A DNA stretch of 64,000 nucleotides from assembly GCA_933228675.1 (NCBI GenBank), contig OW121742.1, positions 19,806,850-19,870,849 on the forward strand, in the 5' to 3' direction. This DNA comes from Stomorhina lunata (Eukaryota > Arthropoda > Insecta > Diptera > Rhiniidae). Below, in pieces: positions 23,621-34,854 of the stretch; the first letter of the stretch is position 1; each line of letters opens with the position of its first letter. A program made the translations under genes and the position numbers. The notes beneath the pieces were generated by a model. The model was not told the DNA's origin. It made no database searches and saw only the letters and a program-made list of their open reading frames with translations.

Positions 23621-25911
23621 GTATGTTTAGTATTAAATATATGAAATGTTACGGTAAGATAGAAATACTTAAAGTTTTGTACTTTTTTTAATTTTTTTAT
23701 TATATTTATTTTCATATGACAATGTAATGAATGACTTATTCTCTGGAGAATAGCTGATTCTAAAATATCTTAAATTTTTTTATCTTTAATTATTATTGTT
23801 GTCAATTTGAACATAACAAGCGCTTATTATGATAAAAGACAAAATAGTTAAGTGTTGAGATTAATCTCGAAATTAGCAAAATGGCCTTAAGAATGGCCCA
23901 ATTTTAATTAAATATAAAAATCATTTTATTCACACCTTGTTATGGAGATGTTTGGGATTTAATTAGTAGTGAGGTAAAAAACGAATAGCAGTAGCCTTTG
24001 ATTTAGAGATTAAAATTTAATTTAAAGCAGTAATTATAGCTTTATTTTAGTTTTTTAGGTAATTTCGTATAAAATTAGGTATAAGCTTATAGAAAATTTT
24101 ATATGTCTTAATATTATTTGAAGCTATTTAATGTAAAAATAACACATGACTAAAGCTCAAGCCGAGGCCTTTTAACACATTAAATTTTTATAAAGTATTT
24201 TTGTTGGAAAAAACTGTTAATAACTTAACAACCATCATTTATTTACAATCATTATTTAAGCGTTTATTGTCTTGTGTTTTTTCTTTTTTTTTGTTTTACA
24301 ATGTTTGGATTTTGTCTTTTTTACGTGCAATAAAACATGAACTTCATGCTAAAAGATAAAAAATAATCTAAATTAAATTAATCATGCTATGTTCTCTTAA
24401 GCAAAATCCACAGCAAAAAAAAAACTGATTAGACAAAAAGTCTCTAGTCATAAGTAGCGTCAGCTATAATTACAGAAAACAAAGGTAAAAAACTTAGAAA
24501 ATATATGAGATTCAGACAAATTATTCATGAGCTTTCAAATGAATTTGAAAGCAACTTAAATCCATTATAGAGATTTTCAAATCAATTGATTTTTATTATA
24601 AAAAAAAACTTTGTGGCAAAATTTAAATTCTCTATGAGACTCATGAGTTAAGGAGTGTTATGAATAAAATTTGTTAAATTTTAAGTTTAATAAAACTTAA
24701 ATCAGGCAATATTAAAATTCTTAAAATATTGTACAAATATTGAAATATTCTACAAATATTGAAATACTTTACTAATATTAAAATAGTGTACAAATTCTTC
24801 GCTCATTAAAATGGCGACTTCCGAAGTGTTAGAATCAAAAATGTTCTATTATATCTTTCCTGTACCTTTTAAAAGAGCCCAAACTAAATATTAATCAATT
24901 AACAACTTCTTAGTTCAAATATATCCACTAATCCCATCCCTGCTTTTTAATACCAAACAATAGCCTCAAAAAAACAAAAGACTTAAGCAACAAACTTGGT
25001 TTACTTTTTTTTGATATCAATAATTTATTAAGTTGGGGACACATGTTTATAGTTCGTGGCAAGTTATTAAATAAATAACGATTATGTTTTTCGTTCCATT
25101 AAGTCTTTTAGTGAAAAAAATCAATTGAGGAATTTGTTTTCAAAATCACAAGCTTTTCGGCTTATTACTCAATATATCAATACGATTTGAAAATAAATCA
25201 CTCATTTTTTTTTATCCTAAAGCCAAACAAGTGTAATTTTATATCAAATTTCAATATAAATTTAAAATTCTTTAACACAAAAAAAATAAAATTAAGGAAA
25301 TATTTCAAAAATTTTTAATTCACAAGACTCACACGGAATTTATTAAGAAAACTCACAAAAAAAATGCTCCATTGAAATCGGATTTTCTTTGATTACAAAA
25401 TTTTACTTTTTTAGTTTTCTGTTTTGTTTTAAGCAAATAGATAATTAAATGCACATTTAATTAAGACTTTTTGTTGCAAAATAATTATTGTTTATTTTTC
25501 TTTTGTAATAATTCATTAACCTCTATTAATTCATATTTTAAAACATAACTTTATGATTATCATAATCGTACTTCATTATAATGATTTTTATATAAATATG
25601 ATTAAATACAGATCCAAATTCATTCAGATAAAAATGACCTAAAAGACATATTTTGAATTAAATGTTTTTAAAGAAAAATCTCACATTCAAAATTTTTTAT
25701 ACAATAACTTCATACCAAAAATTTTCTTTCATACTAAAAATTTTATACAAAATATTTCTAACGAAATATTTAAAAAAAAAAATTTCTATTAAAAATTTTC
25801 TATAGAAAATTTCTATACCAAAATTTAAAAAAAAAAATGTATACAAAAAATTTCTGTAGAAAAATTTTATACTAAAAAGAAATATTGTTTCTATATAGAA
25901 ATATTGTTTAG
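23621..25911. other. Unique AT-rich sequence between family C arrays
   Basis: No gene is seen. The stretch 24932-24996 is a diverged copy of 20016-20079. From 25660 to 25905 there are a few badly decayed TTTTCTATAGAAAATTTC-type units, a possible remnant of an older array. Confidence 0.5.
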
Positions 25912-26656
25912 CAAAAGAAAAGTTGACGATAGGACAACATTTCTATAGAAAAGTTGACGATAGGACAACATTTCTATAGAAAAGTTGACGATAGGACAAC
26001 ATTTCTATAGAAAAGTTGACGATAGGACAACATTTCTATAGAAAAGTTGACGATAGGACAACACTTCTATAGAAAAGTTGACGATAGGACAACATTTCTA
26101 TAGAAAAGTTGACGATAGGACAACATTTCTATAGAAAAGTTTAAGATAGGACAACATTTCTATAGAAACATTTCACATAGAAAAGTTGACGATAGGACAA
26201 CATTTCTATAGAAACGTTGACGATAGGACAACATTTCTATAGAAAAGTTGACGATAGGACGACATTTCTATAGAAAAGTTGACGATAGGACAACATTTCT
26301 ATAGAAAAGTTGACGATAGGACAACATTTCTATAGAAAAGTTGACGATAGGACAACATTTCTATAGAAAAGTTGACGATAGGACAACATTTCTATAGAAA
26401 AGTTGACGATAGGACAACATTTCTATAGAAAAGTTGACGATAGGACAACATTTCTATAGAAAAGTTTAAGATAGGACAACATTTCTATAGAAAAGTTTAA
26501 AATAGGACAACATTTCTATAGAAAAGTTTAAGATAGGACAACATTTCTATAGAAAAGTTGACGATAAGACAACATTTCTATAGAAAAGTTGACGATAGGA
26601 CAACATTTCTATAGAAAAGTTGACGATAGGACAACATTTCTATAGAAAAGTTGACG
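25912..26656 (-). repeat. 31-bp minisatellite, family C, inverted orientation
   Basis: About 24 units of 31 bp carry GTTGACGATAGGACAACATT with TTCTATAGAAAA. This is the reverse complement of family C. A few units carry GTTTAAGATAGG instead (26139, 26464, 26526), and one carries GACGATAAGACAAC (about 26560). These variants tie this arm to a short block in the right-hand array. Confidence 0.96.
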
Positions 26657-26663
26657 ATAGAAA

Positions 26664-26664
<1 letters not shown>

Positions 26665-26695
<31 letters not shown>
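26665..26695. repeat. GATA tetranucleotide run at the inversion point
   Basis: Seven to eight copies of GATA lie exactly between the two inverted family C arrays. They probably grew from the GACGATAG and CTATAGA words of the flanking monomers. Confidence 0.95.
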
Positions 26696-26696
<1 letters not shown>

Positions 26697-28375
26697 AATG
26701 TCTTCCTATCGTCAACTTTTCTATAGAAATGTCTTCCTATCGTCAACTTTTCTATAGAAATGTCTTCCTATCGTCAACTTTTCTATAGATATGTCTTCCT
26801 ATCGTCAACTTTTCTATAGAAATGTCTTCCTATCGTCAACTTTTCTATAGAAATGTCTTCCTATCGTCAACTTTTCTATAGAAATGTCTTCCTATCGTCA
26901 ACTTTTCTATAGAAATGTCTTCCTATCGTCAACTTTTCTATAGAAATGTCTTTCTATCGTCAACTTTTCTATGGAAATGTCTTCCTATCGTCAACTTTTC
27001 TATAGAAATGTCTTCCTATCGTCAACTTTTCTTTAGAAATGTCTTCCTATCGTCAAATTTTCTATAGAAATGTCTTCCTATCGTCAAATTTTCTATAGAA
27101 ATGTCTTCCTATCGTCAAATTTTCTATAGAAATGTCTTCCTATCGTCAACTTTTCTATAGAAATGTCTTCCTATCGTCAACCTTTCTATAGAAATATCTT
27201 CCTATCGCCAAGAAATGTTGTCCTATCGTCAACTTTTCTATAGAAATGTTGTCTTATCGTCAACTTTTCTATAGAAATGTTGTCCTATCTTAAACTTTTC
27301 TATAGAAATGTCTTCCTATCGTCAAATTTTCTATAGAAATGTCTTCCTATCGTCAAATTTTCTATAGAAATGTCTTTCTATCGTCAAATTTTCTATAGAA
27401 ATGTCTTCCTATCGTCAACTTTTCTATAGAAATGTCTTGCTATCGTCAAATTTTCTATAGAAATGTCTTCCTATCGTCAACTTTTCTATAGAAATGTCTT
27501 CCTATCGTCAACTTTTCTATAGAAATGTCTTCCTATCGTCAACCTTTCTATAGAAATATCTTCCTATCGCCAACTTTTCTATAGAAATATCTTCCTATCG
27601 CCAACTTTTCTATAGAAATGTCTTCCTATCGTCAACTTTTCTATAGAAATGTCTTCCTATCGTCAACTTTTCTATATAAATATTGTTTTTTCGTCAACTT
27701 TTTTGTAGATATGTCTTCGTAGCGTGAACTATTTTATAGAAATGTTGTCCTATCATCAACTTTTCTATAGAAATGTTGTCCTATCGTCAACTTTTCTATA
27801 GAAATGTTGTCCTATCGCCAACTTTTTCATAGAAATGTTGTTCTATCGTCAACATTTCTATAGAAATGTTGTCCTATCGTAAACTTTTCTATGGAAATGT
27901 GGTCCTATCGTCAACTTTTCTTTAGAAATGTTGTCCTATCGCTAACTTTTCTATAGAAATGTTGTCCTATCGTCAACTTTTCTATAGAAATATTATCTTA
28001 CCGTCAACTTTTCTATAGAAATGTTGTCCTATCATCAATTTTCTACGAAAATGTTGTCCTTTTGTCAATTTTTCTATAAAAATGATGTACTTTTCTATAG
28101 AAATGTTGACCTTAAGTCAATTTTTTTATAAAAATGTTTTCGTTTCGTCCACTTTTCTATAGAAATGTTGTACTTTCGTCAACGTTTTTATAGAAATGTT
28201 GTCCTTTTGTCGATTTTTTTTTTAAATGTTGTCCTTTAGTCAACTTTTCTATAAAAATGTTGTCCTTTAGTCAGATTTTTTATAGAAATCTTGTCGTATA
28301 GTCAACTTTTCTATAGATATATTGTACTTTTGTCAACTTTTCTACATTTCTAGTTGTCTTACAGCCAACATTTCT
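26696..28375 (+). repeat. 31-bp minisatellite, family C, forward orientation
   Basis: Units with ATGTCTTCCTATCGTCAAC up to about 27200 and again at 27300-27680, then ATGTTGTCC units at 27735-28040, then decaying units to 28375. A block at 27211-27296 has left-arm variants. The unit with a shortened AAGAAATG join at 27209-27215 marks a breakpoint. Confidence 0.96.
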
Positions 28376-29883
28376 AGATTATTTTTTCTAACCTCCATAA
28401 ATCGATTGTCAAAGAACGGAATCTAAACTGTTAATTTGGCCTTACTACTGAAATTTTGTCTTGCATTTAAGCAACTGCTTGTCTTAAAATATTTTATGTC
28501 TTTTTAAACTTCTTATGATTTTTTTAATAGAATAAAATTTAACTATAATATAAATCTGATCAAAATTTTCCCACATATTATTGTAACATATTCATAAATT
28601 TAAACATTTTTTTTGACTTTTATTCGGTGGGTGATTACAATTCTTTTGTTTTTAAAAATTCAGTTAATTCTTGTTTTTAAGCAAATTTTTCGTTATTTCT
28701 TTGGCTGTAAATTTTTATTTTTTTATTTAAATCTTTTTATTGAACATGCAAATTACATGTTAAAATTATATTGTTAAAATTATTTGCAAACAGAAATATT
28801 TAAACTTTTGTATTTTTGATTATTATGTTGATTTTTTGTTTCCATTTGTCTCAATTTAATTTCCATATTAATAAACGTTTGTTTTTTTTTTGCATTATTT
28901 TATATAATTTTATGTTAAGCTAAAATTTTGTTAAATCAACTAGAGAAAAAGCTGTTGAATAAATGTTTAAAAGCTCTATTTTGTGTCATTTGATGTACTT
29001 TCTTTGCAATAGAGGGCGCTCATTCTTTGATCGTGGCTATAAGCCAGGTTTTGTAAGGGTTTATGTCTAGGCTAGAGTTCACAACAAAAGCTCTTTTAAG
29101 GTTAGTTTTAGTAAATTTTGAGTTAACAATTTTTAAAGTAGGGCATTCTTTACATACTTTTTTAAGTCTTTGTTGCTCAGAATTGTCCCAAGTAAAATTT
29201 GAACTGTTTAATATTAAAAATATGGAAAGTGTTGTAAAAATTTATGTGGCATTAAAACATTTACATCATATTCTATATTATTCAATATTTGTAAATTTAA
29301 TGGCTTTTTTCGAAAGTTCTTTCTTTTTAAAAATTGATAGTACAAAAACAATAGTATCGGACATATTTGATAAATATTATTTTTTGTACTATGAATAAGT
29401 TTTGCCTGCGTTATTTGATATACTCTTTATTGAATATAAAGATTTATACTGTCCCATCTCCCTCTATTGCACCCTTTTAGTGAAACGTAATTTAAATCAA
29501 TTTATTAAATGCGCAATTATTTCCCACATTTTTTTTCCATAAATCACAGACGTCTGCTTTCTAAATGTGATGATATTAAAAATAGTTTTAAACCCATCAT
29601 CGAGCACTTTCATAAAGTCTGCTGTTAAAGTAAACCTAAAGGATATTCCTTCCTTCCTTTGTTGGCAAACACATCAACTGAATAAACTACTTATTAAAAT
29701 ATTGAACTTTTCCATAATCTAGTTGTGGTGTCTGGACTCAATACAGTAATAAGGAAGTGAAAATCCTCTCCTCTTTGACGACCCCCAACTAATAAATGCA
29801 GGAACATTAAACAAGTCGCAAATTCCAGAAAATTTCTTGAACTTGTATATGTGAGGAAGTAACTAGTCGGTCAAGAGGCTTGT
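28376..29883. other. Unique sequence, possible small inverted-repeat element inside
   Basis: A 111-codon plus-strand open frame (29063-29398) has no recognisable domain. It lies inside a possible small element bounded by TGCAATAGAGGG (about 29005-29016) and CCCTCTATTGCA (29460-29471). No target duplication is visible there. From 29700 to 29880 the sequence is less AT-rich but unrecognised. Confidence 0.4.
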
Positions 29884-29891
29884 CAGAAGCA
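29884..29891. other. 8-bp target-site duplication, left copy
   Basis: CAGAAGCA directly precedes the left terminal inverted repeat and is repeated exactly at 31034-31041. Confidence 0.9.
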
Positions 29892-31033
29892 TAGGGTTGC
29901 CAGTCAGGATTCGATTGGATTGTCCAGCTTTTTTAGTGCTTGTCCAGTGTCAAGCTAAAATAAAATTTGTCCAGCTGAAAGGTGAAGAATTGAAATTTTT
30001 TGAATATTTTTAAAGAAAAACTATTTTTATGAAAAAATACGCAATAAAAACTTTTGCAAAAGTGTATTTTTTTCTTTTTTACTTAATTGATTTATGCGTC
30101 GAATAATTGATTGCTTGATCAAGTTCAATTTGTAATAAAATGATCATCTATCAAATATCTCCATTGTACTCTACTTAAATGTCCTAAATCAAAAACCTGT
30201 TAAGGCTAAAGGCAAAGCTCCAATTCAAAGAATTTTCGGACGTTCTCTTTTACGAGTTCATTTGGGATCGTTTTCGAATACTTTTGTTGCACAACATGTC
30301 CTAACCAACGCAACCAGTGCTCTTTGATACGTTTTACTATGTCGATGTCAACATATAACTCATACAGCTCATTCTTCATTCAATTTCGAAATTCATTGTT
30401 GATGCAAACTGGTCTGAAGACTTTTCGTAGAATCTTCCTCTTAAGACTCCATTCCTCTGCCTGTGCACGTGCCCATGATTCAACACCATATAATAACACA
30501 GGTAGTATAAGCATTTTGTAGAGCATAGTTTAAGTTCTTGAAGAGAGAGCTTTATTTCAAAATCTATCTGCTTATGATTCTACGCTTGATTTCGAAACTT
30601 ATGTCGTTATTTATGTTGATGACGGTACCAAGGTAAACAAATTCTTCTACAACCTCGTAGTTATAGTTCTTAACGATCACATGTGGTCTAATTTTTGACG
30701 ATTGCCTGCTTGTAGAAACCACCAGTTTTGTTTTAATTACTTTACATGAAAAGGCGGCCGTTAAATCGCGCAATGTGCATCCCATGATATTAATGTCATC
30801 GACAAATACAAGTAGCATGTGTTTTCTGTTGAAAATTTTTTTCAGATCTCGGACGATTTAATTTTCTCTTGATATCGCTGAGGCTAATTACGGTACTTGC
30901 AATTCGAAAATTTAAAGATTCATCGAAGAAAATTAAGCAAGTGTTTTACTCGTAATGTCCAGATAATTTTTGGGTTGTCAAGCTTTTTTTTCCTTATGTC
31001 CAGCTTTTTCAGGATTTGTGTATGGCAACCCTA
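29892..31033. mobile_element. Non-autonomous hAT-superfamily DNA transposon (1,142 bp)
   Basis: The left end TAGGGTTGCCA (29892-29902) and right end TGGCAACCCTA (31023-31033) are perfect 11-bp inverted repeats. They are flanked by perfect 8-bp direct repeats, CAGAAGCA, at 29884-29891 and 31034-31041. An 8-bp duplication together with a (C/T)AGGGTTGCCA end is characteristic of hAT elements. Near the ends TGTCCAG occurs at 29921, 29941, 29969, 30956 and 30997, possibly as subterminal transposase-binding motifs. There is no transposase frame; the interior holds a decayed LINE fragment. The exact target duplication suggests a fairly recent insertion. Confidence 0.9.
30195..30830 (-). pseudogene. 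Broken LINE (non-LTR retrotransposon) reverse-transcriptase fragment
   Basis: Reading the minus strand from 30818, an open frame to 30564 begins MLLVFVDDINIMG. It contains the polymerase-type F-V-D-D box and later EEFVYLGTVIN and FEIKRR, typical of the RT C-terminal part of fly LINEs. After a frame break, about 30510-30300 reads LILPVLLYGVESW, KRKILRKVF and NELYELY, with an in-frame stop. Around 30300-30200 it reads IKEHWLRWLGHVV and, after another shift, a KRERPKIL-like segment. These follow the usual order of the region downstream of the RT catalytic box. It has no N-terminal RT, no endonuclease and no 3' tail. It lies wholly inside the hAT element. The clade is not assigned. Confidence 0.85.
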
Positions 31034-31041
31034 CAGAAGCA
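31034..31041. other. 8-bp target-site duplication, right copy
   Basis: CAGAAGCA directly follows the right terminal inverted repeat and matches the left copy base for base. Confidence 0.9.
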
Positions 31042-31509
31042 TCAATCAAAGTTCCCCACAACGCATTTTATTTATGTCATTGTCATAACTTAAAACAGGA
31101 TATATTTGTAGGCTACCAGGTCATTAGGCAGGTGGAGGATATTTATAATCCTACACTTTAATTTGGTATTTGTTGTGTAAAATAAGAATAAGAATTTCTT
31201 GAGAATTTATAATAAATTCAATTGAACAGGATTTATTTTTAGACAAATGTAAAATCTTAAGGTTATGAAAGGTAATTATTTTGTAGGCTTAAGTTTGAGG
31301 TGTTTTATACCCTATACCCCTCGCCACCATATGTACCAAAGGGTAAAATTAGTTTGTGCTGATTTAAGCAAAGCATATATACAATAATTTTCTGAATCAA
31401 TTTAACAAATCCCATTCAACTGCACTGCTTCAATTTTCAAGATAATTTGATAAAACTAATTTGAAAAACTTTGCTATTAAAATTGGCCAAAATCGGTCTA
31501 TTATTCAAA
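31042..31509. repeat. Dispersed fly repeat remnant and unique sequence
   Basis: From about 31298, TACCCTATACCCCTCG and a later GGCCAAAATCGGTC (about 31483) resemble the 'taccct ... aaaatcggt' dispersed repeats common in calyptrate fly genomes. I recognise the style but not a named family. The next minisatellite starts directly after it. Confidence 0.4.
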
Positions 31510-33205
31510 AAGAAAAAATTATTAATTCTTTAAAAAATTTTAACATAAAAAATTTCTATAGAAAGTTTTTACATCTAATATTTTTGTAAAAAAAATATGA
31601 ACAGCTCAAATTTCTATAAAAAATTTTTACATCAAACATTTCTTAAAATCAAATTTTTCTAAAATAAATTTCACACCAAAATTCTATAGAAAATTTTGCA
31701 CATCAAATAATTCTATAGAAAATTTTTCACCTGAAAAGTTTCTATAGAAAATTTTTAACATCAAAAATTTTTATAAAAATGTTTCTCATCAAAATTTTTG
31801 ATATGAAAACTATTTTTTCATCCAAATTTTTATCGAAAATTTTTTACATCGAAACTTTTTCTCATCAAAAATTTTAATAGAATATTTTTCATATCAAAAA
31901 TTTTGTAGAAAATTTTTTAAAGAAATTTTTCTTATCATAAATTTTTATCAGAAAAATATTTTTATTGAAAAATCTTCACATCAAAAATTTTTATCGTAAT
32001 TTTTCTCATCAAAAATTTTTTAGAAAATGTGAAAAATATTTTTCTAGAAAATTTTTCATATCAAAAATTTTTGTAGGAAATATTTTACATAAAAAGCTTC
32101 TCTAGAAAATTTTTCACTTCAAAAATTTTTATAGAAATTTCTTGATGTGAAAAATATTTCTATACAAAATTTTTCATATCAAAACTTTCTATAGAAAATT
32201 TTTCACATCAAAAATTTTTATAAAAAATTTTTCACATAAATTTTCTATAGAAAATTTTTCACATAAAAAATTTCTATAGAAAATTCTTGACATCAAACAT
32301 TTTTATAAAAATTTTTCTTATCAAAAATTTTTATAAAATTTTTCATATCAAAAATATAGAAAATTTTTCACAACAAAAATTTTATAGCAACTTTTTCGCA
32401 TCAAAAAAATGTATAAAAACTTTTTCTCATCAAAAATTTTAAAAGAAAATTTTTCACATAAAAAATTTCTATAGAAAATTTTTCACATAATAAATTTTAA
32501 AAAAATTTTTGTCACATTAACAATTTTTTAGAAATTTTTCTTATTAAAAATTTTTGATGTGAAAATTTTTCATATCAAAATTTTTTCCCAAAAAATATTT
32601 TATAGGAAATTTTTTATTTTAACAATTTTTATTAAAATTTTTTTCATAAAAAATTTTTTAGAAAATTTTTCATATTAAAAACTTTTATATTATTTTTCAC
32701 ATCAAAAATTTTTATAGAAAATTTTCACATCAAAAATTAAAAAAAAAAATTCACTTTAAAAATTTTTATAACAAATTTTTCTAATCAAAAATTTTCTAAA
32801 TTTTATTCACATCTAAAATTTTTATAGAAATTTGTCTTATCAAAAAATTTTTCATATCAAAAATTTTTATAGAAAATTTTTCACATCAAAAATTTTTATA
32901 GAAACTTTTTCTCATTAAAAATTTTTATAGAAAATTGTTCACATCAACAATTTTTCACTTCAAAAATTTTTATAACAAATTTTGCTCATCAAAAATTTTT
33001 ATAGCAAGTTTTTCACAACAAAAATTTTTCTAGAAAATTTTTTTCATAAAAAATTTTCTAAATTTTTTTTATATCAAAAATGTTTATAGAAATTTTTATC
33101 ATAAAAAATTTTTTAGAAAATTTTTCACAACAAAAATTTTTATAGAAAATTTTTTACATCAAAAATTTTTCACAATTTTTATAGAAAATTTTTTATATCA
33201 GTTAC
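31510..33205. repeat. Degenerate ~28-bp minisatellite (TTTTCACATCAAAAATTTTT type)
   Basis: Irregular units of about 26-30 bp have a CACATCAAAA or CATATCAAAA linker and a TTTTTATAGAAAATTTTT core. Both length and sequence vary much more than in the other arrays, with frequent truncated units. This is the most decayed large array in the window. Confidence 0.88.
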
Positions 33206-34373
33206 AAAAAATGCTACCCCTAAAATACAAGGAAAAATGGGAAAAGGTTACTCCGATAGATCTTAAATTCCTGATTTGATATAATTCTTTCTTAATGGTT
33301 TTTTATATGGTCTGTTCTCTAAAGTACAAAAACACCAGGAGCCAGAAAAAAAATTTCAGAAACATTTGTGTAGCATACTTTTAGGGTAATCCAATTAATA
33401 TTTAACATATAAGATTCACTATATTGGAACTTATTTCAAAGGTTCTAAGGTATGTTAAGGTCCTAAGGTATGTTACACAATATTTGCTTTAAAGTCTGAT
33501 TTTTCGATCGATATCAAATAAGGCGATTGTCTCCAGAAAGTTAGAATTTTTTCATCGATTTTTTCGAAAATGTTTGATTTTTTTTAATAGGTAGTCCTAT
33601 TTAGTTTACCATATCTTAAAAACGACTTATGCAACTTTATTGAAAAATACATCAATAAATTAAGAACAAAATTGCCCTTAAGGCATAATTATACGAGATT
33701 ATTGTGTGATTAATGGTTTTGGAGTTATTTACATCGCAACATAAAAAAAATATTTTTTTTGTGCAGACTCGAAAAAGTTGAATTGAATTGAATTGCACAA
33801 AACTTAAAAATTTTCATCAAAACTTTGATTTCAACATCCGGGTTCAAATCCTAGTAACTTTTAAATTAGTAAGTGTTTAATATTCAAATAATTCGTATTC
33901 CAAAATGAGTAACTATTTTCTTTTAATTCCATTTACTTTCTATATTGATCTGATACTACAAAGCTGTTGATAAACCTTTAGTCTGCTCTGTTCTTTATAA
34001 ATGTTTACATTTTAATAACATTATAGACAATTTGTTTCTTCTTAGAAGAATTTTTAAACTAATAAGAAGATTTGTGCTGGCCATACAACTACTTCAGACA
34101 TTAAATGGAAATTATTTTCTATACAATATTATCGATTTGTTTTTCTTGCACAAGTTCCTGGCAAGTTTTGCTGTTGTCTGGACATGAGTTTAAGTTTAAG
34201 TGCAATTACGAACTTGTAGAAAAATAATATTTTGTTTTTAGTTTGTAAGTTGTCACTACGTATTATTTTTCCTTTCCTAAGGACTGGAATATTAAAAAGG
34301 GAAGAAAGCCAACAATTGTAAACAATTTAAACAACTACAAAAAAGGTTCATAATTTCTGAAACTATATAAATT
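33206..34373. other. Unique AT-rich sequence
   Basis: No coding frame is recognised. The stretch 33206-33780 has a non-random texture (AAAAACACCAGGAGCCAG near 33340, AAGGTTCTAAGG/TAAGGTCCTAAGG near 33440-33470) and may be an old interspersed repeat. Confidence 0.4.
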
Positions 34374-34380
34374 CCAATTT
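34374..34380 (+). promoter_or_regulatory. Possible TATA box before a short open frame
   Basis: TATATAA lies 79 bases upstream of an ATG in good context (CTAAAATGGCC). The same spacing and style are seen at the two supported genes, but TATA-like words are common by chance in this AT-rich DNA. Confidence 0.25.
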
Positions 34381-34452
34381 GCATTATCAAATATAAAATA
34401 AAGTGAAAATTTATTCTTGATATACTTTTTACTGGTTTTTGTCTAAGCTAAA

Positions 34453-34539
34453 ATGGCCGGTGCCCTTAATTTAAACGGAATCAAGATGTTACGTATCATA
34501 TTTTTCTTTCGAAAGTTAATCGACAATAATTTTTATTAA
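34453..34539 (+). CDS. Candidate short open frame or first exon (28 codons)
   Basis: It starts ATGGCCGGTGCC and reads MAGALNLNGIKMLRIIFF, then a short basic tail, ending at TAA 34537-34539. It is notable only for the favourable start context, a possible TATA box upstream and locally higher GC. The only in-frame donor-like site is a weak GTATCA at 34493. No downstream exon is recognised before the array at 34855. Chance is a real possibility. Confidence 0.18.
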   Translation: MAGALNLNGIKMLRIIFFFRKLIDNNFY

Positions 34540-34854
34540 GATGTATGTAATGCTAATAAGTAAAGCATCCTTCGATTCTTTCCAATTCAATAGCTTTGAA
34601 ATGTTTTCAGTTTTACCAATTCTGTTGGCAAGTGCAGTTTCATTATAAATCTCACTTTTATCCCTTATTATTTTATAACTTTGTATTTTTACTGATTTTG
34701 TTATTTCTGCACAACAAGATTAAATATGGCAATGAATATTAAAATAAAGTAAAATCATACACTCATTCACCCAGATTCAAAACAAAAAGGTTAAGGAAGT
34801 TCAAATAGTGCACGTGGTACTGCATTCGAACAGTGGGAGGAGATATAAATTTTA
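34540..34854. other. Unique sequence, nothing recognised
   Basis: AT-rich sequence with no repeat or coding signal, running up to the next array. Confidence 0.4.

Noticed and set aside
20100..28375. CRISPR-like regular repeats
   Set aside because: Repeats are contiguous with no unique spacers and no cas genes, and the window is eukaryotic.
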